From NCBI RefSeq assembly GCF_029051685.1, contig NZ_JAACFT010000035.1, forward strand, positions 28,883 to 92,882: DNA of 64,000 nucleotides. Direction: 5' to 3'. The number at the start of each line of letters is the position of its first letter. The first letter of the stretch is position 1. Source of the stretch: Bradyrhizobium sp. CSA207 (lineage in GTDB: Bacteria > Pseudomonadota > Alphaproteobacteria > Rhizobiales > Xanthobacteraceae). Shown here piece by piece: positions 44,146 through 54,159 of this stretch. The notes beneath the pieces were generated by a model. That model was not told the origin of the DNA. It made no database searches and was given only the letters and a program-made list of their open reading frames with translations. The position numbers were made by a program, and so were the translations under genes.

Positions 44146-45464
44146 CCGGCCTCGACCGTACCCAGACCCCGAAGACCCGGCCGATGCCGCACAAGCGCGG
44201 CGGCCTCGTCGCCTGCCTCGACATCGGCACCAGCAAGATCGCCTGCATGATCGCGCGGCTGAAGCCCTCGGCGCCGAGCGAAGCCCTGCGCGGCCGTACC
44301 CATGCGATCGAACTGATCGGTTACAGCCAGATCCAGTCGCGCGGCATGAAGGCCGGCGCGGTGGTCGATCTCGCCGAATGCGAGCAGGCGGTGCGCCAGG
44401 CCGTCGGGCTTGCAGAGAAAATGGCCAAGGTGCGGGTCGAGTCCGTGCTGCTGTCGGTCTCCGGCGGCAGGCTCTCCGGCCAATTGGTTGAAGCTGCCGC
44501 CGATATCCGCGGCGGAGCGGTAACGCCCGCCGACGTCAGCCGCGTGACCTCGACCGGCATGCGCCACGCCACCGGCGAGGGCCGCACCGTGCTGCATGCG
44601 CTGCCGGTCGGCTATACGCTCGATGGCGCCAAGGGCATCCGCGATCCCCGCGGCATGGTTGCGCATCAGTTCGGCGTCGACATGAATGTCGTCACCTGCG
44701 ACGCCACGGTGGCGCGGAACCTGATGCTGGCGGTGGAGCGCTGCCACCTCAACGTCGAAGCCATGGCGGCGAGCCCCTACGTGGCCGGCCTGTCGGTGCT
44801 GACCGACGACGAAGCCGATCTTGGCGCCGCCGTCGTCGAGATGGGCGCGGGCACCACCACGATCGCGGTCTATGCCGGCGGTCGCTTCGTGCATGCGGCC
44901 GGCTTTGCGGTCGGCGGGCAACACATCACGATGGATCTTGCACGCGGACTCTCGGCGACCATTGCCGATGCCGAGCGAATCAAGACGTTATATGGGACCG
45001 TCCTCACCGGCGGATCGGACTCGCGTGAGCTGATGTCTGTACCGACGGCCGGTGACGAGCAGGATCTGCCGCAGATCGTCTCCCGCGCCACCATCGCCAC
45101 CATCGTCAAGCACCGTGCCGAGGAAATCTTCGAAATGGTTCGGGACAGACTGAAGGATTCGCCCTTCGCGGCAGAGCCCAACGGGCGCGTCGTGCTCAGT
45201 GGCGGCGCCTCGCAGCTCACCGGCCTCGTCGAACTCGGGACACAGATTCTCGGACGGCCCGTGCGGGTCGGACGTCCGCTCGGTTTTGGCCGGCTGCCCA
45301 ACGAGGCGAAGAACGCCGCCTTCGCGGTGCCCGCAGGGCTGCTGGTCTACCCGCAATATGTTCACCAAGAACATGTCGAACCGCGGCATACGCGGCAGCA
45401 GGTCAAGACAGGGACCGGCGGTTATTTCGGAAAGGTCGGGCGATGGCTACGCGAAGGCTTCTGA
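44142..45464 (+). CDS. ftsA: cell division protein FtsA
   Basis: The actin-like protein that ties FtsZ to the membrane; 440 residues. The first nucleotide loop is CLDIGTSKIACMI (about 25-37), the second VVEMGAGTTTIAVYAGGRF, and the adenosine motif VLSGGASQLTGL. The C-terminus FGKVGRWLREGF is an amphipathic membrane-targeting helix. Translation is coupled to ftsQ. Confidence 0.96.
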   Translation: MTGLDRTQTPKTRPMPHKRGGLVACLDIGTSKIACMIARLKPSAPSEALRGRTHAIELIGYSQIQSRGMKAGAVVDLAECEQAVRQAVGLAEKMAKVRVESVLLSVSGGRLSGQLVEAAADIRGGAVTPADVSRVTSTGMRHATGEGRTVLHALPVGYTLDGAKGIRDPRGMVAHQFGVDMNVVTCDATVARNLMLAVERCHLNVEAMAASPYVAGLSVLTDDEADLGAAVVEMGAGTTTIAVYAGGRFVHAAGFAVGGQHITMDLARGLSATIADAERIKTLYGTVLTGGSDSRELMSVPTAGDEQDLPQIVSRATIATIVKHRAEEIFEMVRDRLKDSPFAAEPNGRVVLSGGASQLTGLVELGTQILGRPVRVGRPLGFGRLPNEAKNAAFAVPAGLLVYPQYVHQEHVEPRHTRQQVKTGTGGYFGKVGRWLREGF

Positions 45465-45551
45465 TGACTCTATTCCGCAATTCCCGACTTTCATCAACTC
45501 CCGCGGCCGCCGGCCGGGGCGAACCCACGCGCGCGTGATCGAGAGGCAAAC

Positions 45552-47348
45552 ATGACCATCAATATCAATGTTCCTGATATTCACGAACTGAAGCCGCGGA
45601 TCACCGTGTTCGGCGTCGGCGGCGCCGGCGGCAATGCCGTCAACAACATGATCACGGCCGGCCTCCAGGGCGTCGACTTCGTGGTCGCCAACACCGATGC
45701 GCAGGCGCTGACGATGTCGAAGGCGCAGCGCATCGTGCAGATGGGCACGGCGGTCACGCAGGGCCTCGGCGCAGGCTCGCAGCCGAACGTCGGCGCAGCC
45801 GCCGCGGAAGAGGTGATCGACGAGCTGCGCGACCATCTCTCCGGCGCAAACATGGTGTTCGTCACCGCCGGCATGGGCGGCGGTACCGGCACCGGTGCCG
45901 CTCCCGTCATCGCCAAGACCGCACGCGACATGGGCATTCTCACCGTCGGCGTCGTGACCAAGCCGTTCCACTTCGAAGGTGCCCGCCGCATGCGCACCGC
46001 CGAAGCCGGCATCAACGAGCTGCACAAGGTGGTCGACACCCTCCTGATCATTCCGAACCAGAACCTGTTCCGGGTCGCAAACGAGAAGACCACCTTCGCC
46101 GACGCGTTCGCGATGGCCGACCAGGTGCTCTACTCCGGCGTTGCCTGCATCACCGACCTGATGGTCAAGGAAGGCCTGATCAACCTCGACTTCGCCGACG
46201 TGAGAGCGGTGATGAAGGAAATGGGCAAGGCGATGATGGGCACGGGCGAGGCGTCCGGCGACAAGCGCGCGCTGACCGCCGCCGAAGCCGCGATCGCCAA
46301 CCCGCTGATCGACGACAGCTCGATGAAGGGCGCCAAGGGCCTGCTGATCTCGATCACCGGCGGCAAGGACCTCACTCTGTTCGAGGTCGACGAAGCCGCG
46401 ACCCGTATCCGCGAGGAGGTCGACCAGGACGCCAACATCATCGTCGGCGCGACCTTCGACGAAGCGCTCGATGGCCTGATCCGCGTCTCCGTCGTCGCTA
46501 CCGGCATCGAGCAGGCCGCGATCGCCCGCAACACCCAGGCCACCAGCGCCCCGGTTGCGAACCCGGCGCCCCAGGGCCAGCAGGCTCCGGCTCCGGCCGC
46601 GGTGGCCGAGAGCCGTCTTGCCGACCTGACCGCACGGCTGCGCGCCGACAATCAGCGCATGGCCGAGCGTGCCCAGAAGCTGGAAGGCCAGATCCCGACC
46701 GCCGCGTCGGGCCCGGGCGCTCCCATGGCTCCGCGCCCCAATGTCGAGCGTGCGGCGCTCGCGGCCATCGCCGCCGCCGTTGCCGAAGTCCCGCAGGCGC
46801 CTGCGCCAACGCAGACCTATGGCGACGTCACCGTGCGCCCGATCGCGCAAAAGCCGACCCTGTTCCCGGAGCCCGAGCAGGCGCCGCTCTCGATGCACGA
46901 GCCGATGACGCCGGAAAACTTCATCCCGCCGCAGGCCGAGCGGCCGCCCGCGCGCGCGCCGCGGATGCCGCGCCTCGATGAACTGCCGATGCCCGCCCAG
47001 GCCGAGATTCGTCAGGCCCGCGGCGAGGTCGAGGACGAGACTCCGCAAAAGACCCGCCTGTCGCTGCTGCAGCGCCTCGCCAATGTCGGCCTCGGCCGTC
47101 GCGACGAGGAGAGCGAGCCGCCGATCGCGGCCCGCACCGCTGGTCCGGCGATGGCGGCGTTGCCCGATCGCAAGCCGCAGCGGTCCGTCGCGCAGCAGAT
47201 CGCTTCCAACGAGCCGGTGTCTGAGTATGCTCGCCGGCCCGCGCCGCAGGGCCTCGACATGCATGGCCGCCCCGCACCTGTTGCGCCCGCGCCACAGGGA
47301 GACGACCATCTTGATATCCCGGCGTTCCTGCGGCGCCAGGCGACCTGA
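45552..47348 (+). CDS. ftsZ: cell division GTPase FtsZ with long linker
   Basis: The tubulin-like scaffold of the division ring, 598 residues. The GTPase core (about 12-320) has VGGAGGNAVNNMI, the tubulin signature GMGGGTGTGAAPVIA and the T7 loop NLDFADVRAVM. Residues 335-585 form a Pro/Ala-rich disordered linker far longer than the E. coli one. The end, DDHLDIPAFLRRQA, is the conserved peptide that binds FtsA and other partners. An 87-base gap follows ftsA. Confidence 0.98.
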   Translation: MTININVPDIHELKPRITVFGVGGAGGNAVNNMITAGLQGVDFVVANTDAQALTMSKAQRIVQMGTAVTQGLGAGSQPNVGAAAAEEVIDELRDHLSGANMVFVTAGMGGGTGTGAAPVIAKTARDMGILTVGVVTKPFHFEGARRMRTAEAGINELHKVVDTLLIIPNQNLFRVANEKTTFADAFAMADQVLYSGVACITDLMVKEGLINLDFADVRAVMKEMGKAMMGTGEASGDKRALTAAEAAIANPLIDDSSMKGAKGLLISITGGKDLTLFEVDEAATRIREEVDQDANIIVGATFDEALDGLIRVSVVATGIEQAAIARNTQATSAPVANPAPQGQQAPAPAAVAESRLADLTARLRADNQRMAERAQKLEGQIPTAASGPGAPMAPRPNVERAALAAIAAAVAEVPQAPAPTQTYGDVTVRPIAQKPTLFPEPEQAPLSMHEPMTPENFIPPQAERPPARAPRMPRLDELPMPAQAEIRQARGEVEDETPQKTRLSLLQRLANVGLGRRDEESEPPIAARTAGPAMAALPDRKPQRSVAQQIASNEPVSEYARRPAPQGLDMHGRPAPVAPAPQGDDHLDIPAFLRRQAT

Positions 47349-47372
47349 GGATTGTTACAATAAGGCAGACGA

Positions 47373-47411
47373 AAAAAGGTCCCGGCGAGAAGCTTGCCGG
47401 GACCTTTCCTT
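47373..47411 (+). terminator. terminator after ftsZ
   Basis: AAAGGTCCCGGC, a GAGAAGCTT loop and GCCGGGACCTTT form a perfect 12-base stem, with A-rich sequence before and CCTTT after. It lies 26 bases past the ftsZ stop and marks the end of the dcw cluster. Confidence 0.85.
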
Positions 47412-47707
47412 TGGCCCCGCAAATGCCCGGATTGCACGCCCAAGCAACTGATTTTAAATGATTAATTATGCATTGGGTGGTTCAGTAAAGCTGCCGATAG
47501 CAGCCCCAAAACTCGGCGCAATTTGGTTAAGCCTTGGCGCGAATACGGCGGGTTTGGGGTAACAATCGGTAAAAAAGCGTGAGTTGGCGCTGTTTGGGGC
47601 AGTGACTATGGTTTGCCGTGACTTGGGGATACGGATTCGGACGGGCGGCCATGGCCGGTCAGTCGGGTCTTGTATAAGTCGCAGTGGTCGTAGTGGGGCG
47701 GTTCCTG
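47412..47707. promoter_or_regulatory. lpxC upstream region
   Basis: No gene seen. An AT-rich island (TTTTAAATGATTAATTATG, about 47453-47471) is unusual for this genome. TATAAG in CTTGTATAAGTCG, about 30 bases before the lpxC start, could be a -10 box. Confidence 0.35.
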
Positions 47708-48670
47708 ATGAAATTTAGCCGGCAAACAACGCTTCGTGCGCAAGCCTCCGTGGCCGGCGTTGGCGTTCATTCCGGCCTTCCCGTCACTCTCACCCTTGGA
47801 CCTGCGCCTATCGACGCAGGTTTTATCTTTGTCCGCACCGGCCTTGAGGGAAGTGACCGCGAAGTTCAGGCGACTGCCGAGCAGGTGATCGCGACCGACT
47901 TCGCGACCGTCCTCGGTGATCGCGACGGCCCGTTGGTCTCGACCGCCGAGCACGTGCTTGCTGCACTGCGGGGCATGGGTGTCGACAACGCCACCATCGA
48001 AATCGACGGTCCGGAAGTGCCGATCATGGACGGCAGCGCCGCGGCCTTCGTTGCGGCGATCGACCAGGCCGGAATCGTCACCCAGCCGGCGCAGCGGCGC
48101 TTCATCCAGGTTTTGAAGCCGGTCTCGGTCAAAATCGGTGGCTCCTTCGGCGAGATCCGGCCTAACGCCACCGGGTTCCGCGCCGAGGTCGAGATCGATT
48201 TCACCAATCCCGTCATCGGCCAGCAGAGCTTCGCCTTTGACCTCAGTGCGGAGCGCTTCCGCCGCGAAGTCGGCCGTGCCCGGACCTTCGGCCTGATGTG
48301 CGATGTCGCCCGGCTCTGGAGCGCGGGCTACGCACTCGGTGCCTCCTTCGACAACACCGTCGTGTTCGACGACGAGCGGCTGCTCAACACCGAAGGCCTG
48401 CGCTACGCCGACGAGTGCGTTCGCCACAAGGTTCTGGACGTCATCGGCGACCTCGCGCTGGCCGGTCTGCCGCTGCTTGGTGCCTATCGCTCAGTTCGTG
48501 GCGGCCACAAGCTCAACCACGCCGTCCTGACCGCGCTGCTCGCCGACCGTACCGCCTGGCGGGTGGTCGAGGGCGAGGCGGCCCGTCGCACCACGCGTCC
48601 CGTCGTCGAGGTCGGCAGCGGCATGGTTGGCGGCCGGATCGCCGCGGCCTACGGGCCGGATGTGTCCTGA
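47708..48670 (+). CDS. lpxC: UDP-3-O-acyl-GlcNAc deacetylase
   Basis: Zinc enzyme for the first committed step of lipid A synthesis. The 320-residue protein has zinc ligands H82 (STAEHVLAAL), H240 and D244 (RHKVLDVIGDL), and the catalytic H267 in GGHKLNH. The ATG at 47708 (MKFSRQTTLRAQASVAGVGV) matches family starts. Its position after ftsZ is typical of proteobacteria. Confidence 0.97.
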   Translation: MKFSRQTTLRAQASVAGVGVHSGLPVTLTLGPAPIDAGFIFVRTGLEGSDREVQATAEQVIATDFATVLGDRDGPLVSTAEHVLAALRGMGVDNATIEIDGPEVPIMDGSAAAFVAAIDQAGIVTQPAQRRFIQVLKPVSVKIGGSFGEIRPNATGFRAEVEIDFTNPVIGQQSFAFDLSAERFRREVGRARTFGLMCDVARLWSAGYALGASFDNTVVFDDERLLNTEGLRYADECVRHKVLDVIGDLALAGLPLLGAYRSVRGGHKLNHAVLTALLADRTAWRVVEGEAARRTTRPVVEVGSGMVGGRIAAAYGPDVS

Positions 48671-48916
48671 CCGACCTGCTGTCGCAGGCGTCTGGCTGCG
48701 GCTTTCCCCCCGGGAAACTCCTGGTAACGTTGATCGGCTAGGATTGCGGCAAGTTCGCCTTAATCCGGGCGGAATGCCTGCCTATCCGGTTCGTTGAAGA
48801 TCGTTTTTCGGTTACACCGGCGTGGTCGCATGGCAGGCACGACGGTCACATTTCGCGCCCATGACGGGTTCATGGGCTGGCGGGCACCGCATCACAGGGC
48901 GTCAGGTCTTAAATTC

Positions 48917-49819
48917 ATGTCGGCACAGCGTATGACGCGCGGATACCTTTCGGCTTCGCCAAGGGCTTCGATCGTGGCCCGTGGGCTGCTCCGCGCTGCC
49001 ACTTTCTTCTTGCTCGCATTGCCGCTGGCCGGCTGCGGCACCGGCGCGCTGTGGGACAAGTTCACCGCCAAGGACGACACCTTCGTCGAGGAGCCCGCGG
49101 ACAAGATCTACAATGAGGGCTTGTACCTCATGAACGAGAAGAAGGACATGAAGGCGGCGAACAAGAAGTTCGAGGAGGTCGACCGCCAGCATCCCTATTC
49201 CGACTGGGCCCGCAAATCGCTGCTGATGTCGGCCTATGCGTCCTACCAGGGCGGCGACTATGACGGCTGCATCGGCGCCGCGACACGCTACGTCACGCTG
49301 CATCCCGGCAGCCCGGACGCGGCCTATGCGCAATACCTGATCGCCGCCTCGCACTACGACCAGATCCCGGACATCAGCCGCGACCAGACCCGGACCGAGA
49401 AGGCGATCGCCTCGCTGGAAGAGGTGGTGCGCAAATATCCCAACTCGGAATATGCGACCTCCGCCAAGGCCAAGATCGAGGGCGCGCGCGACCAGCTCGC
49501 CGGCAAGGAAATGAACGTCGGCCGCTACTATATGCAAAAGCGCGACTACACGGCGGCGATCAACCGCTACAAGGCCGTGGTGACGCAGTACCAGACCACC
49601 CGCCATGTCGAGGAGGCGCTGTACCGCCTTACCGAGGCCTATATGGCAATCGGCATCGTCGGCGAGGCGCAGACCGCCGCCGCGGTGCTCGGGCACAATT
49701 TTCCTGACAGCCGCTGGTACAAGGACGCATATAATCTTGTAAAATCCGGCGGTCTCGAGCCGAGCGAGAATCAGGGGTCATGGATCAGCAAGACCTTCAA
49801 GAAAATGGGTCTCGGCTAG
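48917..49819 (+). CDS. bamD: outer membrane assembly lipoprotein BamD
   Basis: Part of the BAM complex that inserts beta-barrel proteins. A 300-residue lipoprotein with lipobox LPLAGC (acylated C40) and five TPR-like repeats, starting NEGLYLMNEKKDMKAANKKF and including HPYSDWARKSLLMSAYASYQ. The ATG at 48917 is favoured since it gives a normal signal peptide; the frame is open to 48794. It stands 13 bases before recN. Confidence 0.95.
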   Translation: MSAQRMTRGYLSASPRASIVARGLLRAATFFLLALPLAGCGTGALWDKFTAKDDTFVEEPADKIYNEGLYLMNEKKDMKAANKKFEEVDRQHPYSDWARKSLLMSAYASYQGGDYDGCIGAATRYVTLHPGSPDAAYAQYLIAASHYDQIPDISRDQTRTEKAIASLEEVVRKYPNSEYATSAKAKIEGARDQLAGKEMNVGRYYMQKRDYTAAINRYKAVVTQYQTTRHVEEALYRLTEAYMAIGIVGEAQTAAAVLGHNFPDSRWYKDAYNLVKSGGLEPSENQGSWISKTFKKMGLG

Positions 49820-49832
49820 GAAATAGGGTTCC

Positions 49833-51506
49833 ATGCTGGCGCGTCTGTCGATCCGTGACATCGTCCTGATCGAACGGCTCGATATCGAATTCGCAACGGG
49901 CCTCGCGGTTTTGACCGGCGAGACCGGTGCGGGCAAATCCATCCTGCTCGATGCCTTTGCGTTGGCGCTCGGCGGCCGCGGCGATGCCGGCCTCGTGCGC
50001 CATGGCGCGGAGCAGGGGCAGGTTACCGCCGTGTTCGATGTCCCGAACAATCACCCCGCGGCGAAAATCCTCGCCGAGAACGGTCTGGACGATACCGGTG
50101 AGATGATTCTCCGCCGGGTGCAGCTCGCCGACGGCCGCACCCGCGCCTTCATCAATGACCAGTCGATCAGCGTGCAGACGCTGAAAGCGGTCGGCGCCGC
50201 TTTGGTCGAGATCCATGGCCAGCATGACGAGCGCGCGCTGGTCGATGCCGCCACCCACCGCTGCCTGCTCGATGCCTTCGCCGGCCTCGAAAAGGACGTC
50301 ACGGCCGTGGAGGCGCTCTGGGATGCGCGCCGCGCCGCCAACGCCGCGCTGGAGGAGCATCGTGCCGGCATGGAGCGCGCCGCGCGCGAGGCCGACTATC
50401 TGCGCCACGCCTCCGACGAGCTCAAGCAGCTCGCGCCAAAGGATGGCGAGGAGACCGTGCTCGCCTCGCGCCGCACCACCATGATGCAGGGCGAGAAGAT
50501 CGCCTCGGACCTGCGCGAGGCGCAGGAAGCCGTCGGTGGCAATCATTCGCCGGTCTCGGCTCTCTCGGCTGCCGTGCGCCGGCTGGAGCGCCGCGGCGTC
50601 AATTCACCGGCGCTGGTCGAACCGGCGGTGAAGGCGATCGACATCGCCATCAACGCGCTGGAGGAGGCCGACCAACATCTCCAGGCCGCCCTGGCCGCGA
50701 CCGATTTCGACCCTGGCGAGCTTGAACGCATCGAGGAGCGGCTGTTCGCTCTGCGTGCCGCCTCGCGCAAATATTCGACGCCGGTCGATGGGCTTGCCGC
50801 GCTGGCCGCCAAATATGCCGCCGATGTGGTGCTGATCGATGCCGGCGCCTCGCTATTGAAGAAGCTGGAGCAGGCGGCGGTCGAGGCGGACGCCCGCTAT
50901 GCCGCTGCCGCCAAGAAACTGTCGATGGCGCGGCAGAAGTCGGCGGACAAGCTTAACAAGGCCGTCAATGCCGAGCTCGCGCCGCTCAAGCTCGAACGCG
51001 CAAAATTCATGACCCAGGTCGAAACCGACGAGAGTTCGCCCGGGCCGCAAGGCTTCGACCGCGTCGAGTTCTGGGTGCAGACCAACCCGGGCACCAGGCC
51101 GGGACCGCTGATGAAGGTCGCCTCCGGCGGCGAGCTGTCGCGTTTCCTGCTGGCGCTCAAGGTCGTGCTGTCCGATCGCGGCTCGGCGCCGACGCTGGTG
51201 TTCGACGAAATCGACACCGGCGTGGGCGGCGCGGTGGCGGATGCCATCGGGGCGCGGCTCGCACGCCTCGCCGGCAAGGTCCAGGTGATGGCCGTGACCC
51301 ACGCCCCGCAGGTCGCCGCCCGCGCCGACCAGCATCTGCTGATCTCCAAGGACGCCCTCGACAAGGGCAAGCGCGTCGCCACCCGCGTCAACGCCCTGGC
51401 CGCCGACCACCGCCGCGAGGAGATCGCGCGGATGCTCGCAGGCGCCGAAATCACGGCCGAGGCGAGGGCGGCGGCGGAGAGGCTGCTCAAGGCGGCGACG
51501 GCGTAG
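49833..51506 (+). CDS. recN: DNA repair protein RecN
   Basis: An SMC-like ATPase of 557 residues acting in double-strand break repair. Walker A is GETGAGKS (29-36), the ABC-type signature ASGGELSRFLLALK is near 430, and Walker B is TLVFDEIDTGVGG. The central part is an Ala/Glu-rich coiled coil (about 160-360). It follows bamD closely and is followed by a family E repeat. Confidence 0.96.
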   Translation: MLARLSIRDIVLIERLDIEFATGLAVLTGETGAGKSILLDAFALALGGRGDAGLVRHGAEQGQVTAVFDVPNNHPAAKILAENGLDDTGEMILRRVQLADGRTRAFINDQSISVQTLKAVGAALVEIHGQHDERALVDAATHRCLLDAFAGLEKDVTAVEALWDARRAANAALEEHRAGMERAAREADYLRHASDELKQLAPKDGEETVLASRRTTMMQGEKIASDLREAQEAVGGNHSPVSALSAAVRRLERRGVNSPALVEPAVKAIDIAINALEEADQHLQAALAATDFDPGELERIEERLFALRAASRKYSTPVDGLAALAAKYAADVVLIDAGASLLKKLEQAAVEADARYAAAAKKLSMARQKSADKLNKAVNAELAPLKLERAKFMTQVETDESSPGPQGFDRVEFWVQTNPGTRPGPLMKVASGGELSRFLLALKVVLSDRGSAPTLVFDEIDTGVGGAVADAIGARLARLAGKVQVMAVTHAPQVAARADQHLLISKDALDKGKRVATRVNALAADHRREEIARMLAGAEITAEARAAAERLLKAATA

Positions 51507-51510
51507 CACC

Positions 51511-51588
51511 GTCATTCCGGGGCGATGCGAAGCATCGAACCCGGAATCTCGAGATTCCGGGTTCGGATCTTCGAGCGCCCTGGAATCA
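51511..51588. repeat. inverted repeat, family E (copy 3)
   Basis: GTCATTCCGGGGCGATGCGA and its complement GAGCGCCCTGGAATCAC enclose CCGGAATCTCGAGATTCCGG, a perfect inner palindrome. It ends six bases before the GIY-YIG gene stop. Confidence 0.86.
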
Positions 51589-51593
51589 CAGCC

Positions 51594-51881
51594 TCAGTTG
51601 CAGATCGACTCGTACAGATCATCCCAGTCGGGATTGTCCCTCTCAATCGACTTAACCTTCCAGGCGCGCTTCCACTTCTTCAACTCCTTCTCGCGCGATA
51701 TTGCGGAGACTGGATCATCATAGGCCTCGAACCATACCAGCCGCGTAACATTGTATTTGGCGGTGAAGCCCGGAACGGCCTTGATTCGATGCTCGTAGAC
51801 GCGACGCACAATGTCGTTGGTGATACCGACATAGATTGCTCCATCGCGTTGGCTTGCTAGGATATAGACGTAATACGCCAT
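51594..51881 (-). CDS. GIY-YIG domain endonuclease-like protein
   Basis: A 95-residue single-domain protein. The ATG at 51881 gives MAYYVYILASQRDGAIYVGI, with the GIY and YIG elements as YVY and YVG. Catalytic Arg (VRRVYEHR) and a later Glu (SREKELKKWKR) are present. Stand-alone proteins of this UPF0213/YhbQ size are common and mostly uncharacterised; some cut DNA. It is inserted between recN and ligA on the opposite strand, flanked by two family E repeats. Confidence 0.88.
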   Translation of the reverse strand: MAYYVYILASQRDGAIYVGITNDIVRRVYEHRIKAVPGFTAKYNVTRLVWFEAYDDPVSAISREKELKKWKRAWKVKSIERDNPDWDDLYESICN

Positions 51882-51897
51882 GAACCCATCCCAACCC

Positions 51898-51976
51898 GTC
51901 ATTCCGGGCGCACAAAGTGCGAGCCCGAAATCTCGAGGTTCCGGGTCTGGTCCTTCGGACCATCCCGGAACGACGA
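51898..51976. repeat. inverted repeat, family E (copy 4)
   Basis: GTCATTCCGGGCGCACAAAG on the left and GACCATCCCGGAACGACG on the right, with CGAAATCTCGAGGTTCCGGG inside. It overlaps the promoter region of ligA. Confidence 0.84.
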
Positions 51977-51991
51977 GCTAGAACCTTGATC

Positions 51992-54148
51992 ATGATGGCA
52001 AGAGCAGCAAAATCCAAGACAAGGCCGCTTCCCGACGTCACCGGCCTCACCAAGGCGCAGGCCAAGGTCGAGCACATGCGGCTCGCCCTCGAACTCGAGG
52101 GCCACGACAAGCGCTACTATCAGGACGACGCGCCCTCGGTCACCGATGCCGAATACGACGCGCTGCGGCAGCGCTTCAACGCGATCGAGCAGCGCTTTCC
52201 CGAATTCGTCAGCGCAGAGTCGCCATCGCAGAAGGTTGGTGCTGCGCCGTCCGGCCGCTTCAAGAAGGTCCGGCATGCCGTTCCCATGCTGTCGCTCGAC
52301 AACGCCTTCGCCGAGGAAGACGTGCGCGACTTCGTCGGCCGCATCGTGCGTTTCCTGAAGCTCGCCGATGACAAGGTCGACTTCTCCGCCGAGCCGAAGA
52401 TCGACGGCCTCTCGATGTCGTTGCGCTACGAGGGCGGCGAGCTCGTCACCGCGGCGACGCGCGGCGACGGCGCGGTGGGCGAGGACGTCACCGCGAACAT
52501 CCGCACGCTCGAGGACGTTCCGCAGAAGCTGAAGGGCCGCAACGTCCCTGATGTCTGCGAGGTGCGCGGCGAGGTCTACATGACCAAGCATGCCTTCCTC
52601 GCGCTCAACGAGCGGCAGAAGGCGGCGGGCGATACCGTGTTCGCCAATCCGCGCAATTCGGCCGCAGGTTCGCTCCGGCAGAAGGATCCGACCATTACCG
52701 CGTCGCGCCCGCTTGGCTTCTTCGCCTATGCCTGGGGCGAGATGAGTGCGATGCCGGAGGGCACGCAGAGCGGCATGATTCACTGGTTCGAGCGCTGCGG
52801 CTTCAAGACCAATCCGCTGACCAAGTTGTGCCATTCGGTCGAGGAACTGCTCGCCTTCCATCACGCGATCGAGCAGCAGCGCGCCGAACTCGACTATGAC
52901 ATCGACGGCGTCGTCTATAAGGTCGACCGCATCGACTGGCAGGACCGACTCGGCTTCGTCTCGCGCACGCCGCGCTGGGGCATCGCGCACAAATTCCCGG
53001 CTGAGCGGGCCATGACGGTGCTGCGCGACATCGAGATCCAGGTCGGCCGCACCGGCTCGTTCACGCCGGTCGGCAAGCTGGAGCCGGTCGGCGTCGGCGG
53101 CGTGATCGTGCAGAACGTCACGCTGCACAACGAGGACTACATCAAGGGCATCGGCAACAAGGGCGAGATCTTGCGTGAGGGCCGCGATATCCGGATCGGC
53201 GACACTGTCGTGATCCAGCGCGCCGGCGACGTCATCCCGCAGGTCGTCGACGTCGTCATCGACAAGCGGCCGAGCAACGCCAGGGAGTTTCACTTTCCGA
53301 AGAAGTGCCCGTGCCCGCTGCACACCGACGTCACGCGCGAGGAGACGGCCGCGGGCGAGGAGGGCTCGCGTGCCCGCTGCACCGGCGAGTTCGCTTGCCC
53401 CTATCAGAAGATCGAGCACCTCAAGCTGTTCGTGTCGCGCCGCGCCTTCGACATCGACGGTCTCGGCGAGAAGCAGCTCCAGTATTTCTTCGACGAGGAT
53501 TTTGTGAAGGAGCCCGCCGACATCTTCACGCTGGAAAAGCGCAACTCAAAGCTCAAGCTGGAAGAGATCGAGGGCTACGGCGAGACCTCGGTGCGCAATC
53601 TCTTCGGTGCGATCGAAAGCCGGCGCAGAATCGCGCTGGAACGCTTCATCTATGCGCTCGGGATGCGCCATGTCGGCGAGACCACGGCGCTGGCGCTGGC
53701 GCGCGGCTATGGCTCCTGGGATGCTTTCCACGATGCCAGCCTCAAGGTCGCTAGGGGCGACGAGGAGGCGATCGCCGACATGGACGCGCTTGACCAGATC
53801 GGCGACACCGTGATCAAGAGCATCGCGGACTATTTTGGCGAGAGCCACAATCGCGGCATCGTCGAGCGGCTGACCAGGGAAGTCGAGATCGTCGACGCCG
53901 AGAAGCCGAAGCGCAATTCGGCCGTCGCTGGCAAGACCGTGGTGTTCACGGGCTCGCTGGAGAAGATGACGCGGGACGAAGCCAAGGCCACCGCGGAGCG
54001 GCTCGGCGCAAAAGTGTCGGGCTCGGTATCGAAGAAGACCGACCTCGTGGTCGCCGGCCCCGGCGCAGGCTCGAAGCTTGCCGAGGCCAACAAGCACGGC
54101 GTCAAGGTGCTGACCGAAGACGAGTGGCTGACGCTGATCGGGGAGTGA
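51992..54148 (+). CDS. ligA: NAD-dependent DNA ligase
   Basis: Seals nicks in replication and repair using NAD+. The 718-residue protein has the Ia domain (KRYYQDDAPSVTDAEYDALR), the adenylated K136 in EPKIDGL, the OB fold, a zinc site near 440-480 (CPCPLHTD to CTGEFACPYQ), HhH repeats and a C-terminal BRCT domain (about 640-718). ATG codons at 51992 and 51995 are both possible. Upstream in-frame codons fall within the repeat. Confidence 0.97.
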   Translation: MMARAAKSKTRPLPDVTGLTKAQAKVEHMRLALELEGHDKRYYQDDAPSVTDAEYDALRQRFNAIEQRFPEFVSAESPSQKVGAAPSGRFKKVRHAVPMLSLDNAFAEEDVRDFVGRIVRFLKLADDKVDFSAEPKIDGLSMSLRYEGGELVTAATRGDGAVGEDVTANIRTLEDVPQKLKGRNVPDVCEVRGEVYMTKHAFLALNERQKAAGDTVFANPRNSAAGSLRQKDPTITASRPLGFFAYAWGEMSAMPEGTQSGMIHWFERCGFKTNPLTKLCHSVEELLAFHHAIEQQRAELDYDIDGVVYKVDRIDWQDRLGFVSRTPRWGIAHKFPAERAMTVLRDIEIQVGRTGSFTPVGKLEPVGVGGVIVQNVTLHNEDYIKGIGNKGEILREGRDIRIGDTVVIQRAGDVIPQVVDVVIDKRPSNAREFHFPKKCPCPLHTDVTREETAAGEEGSRARCTGEFACPYQKIEHLKLFVSRRAFDIDGLGEKQLQYFFDEDFVKEPADIFTLEKRNSKLKLEEIEGYGETSVRNLFGAIESRRRIALERFIYALGMRHVGETTALALARGYGSWDAFHDASLKVARGDEEAIADMDALDQIGDTVIKSIADYFGESHNRGIVERLTREVEIVDAEKPKRNSAVAGKTVVFTGSLEKMTRDEAKATAERLGAKVSGSVSKKTDLVVAGPGAGSKLAEANKHGVKVLTEDEWLTLIGE

Positions 54149-54159
54149 GGTTCTCTTCC

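Noticed and set aside
45447..47309. Long minus-strand open frame opposite ftsZ
   Set aside because: A shadow of GC-rich codon use. The plus strand encodes an unmistakable FtsZ with all GTPase motifs.
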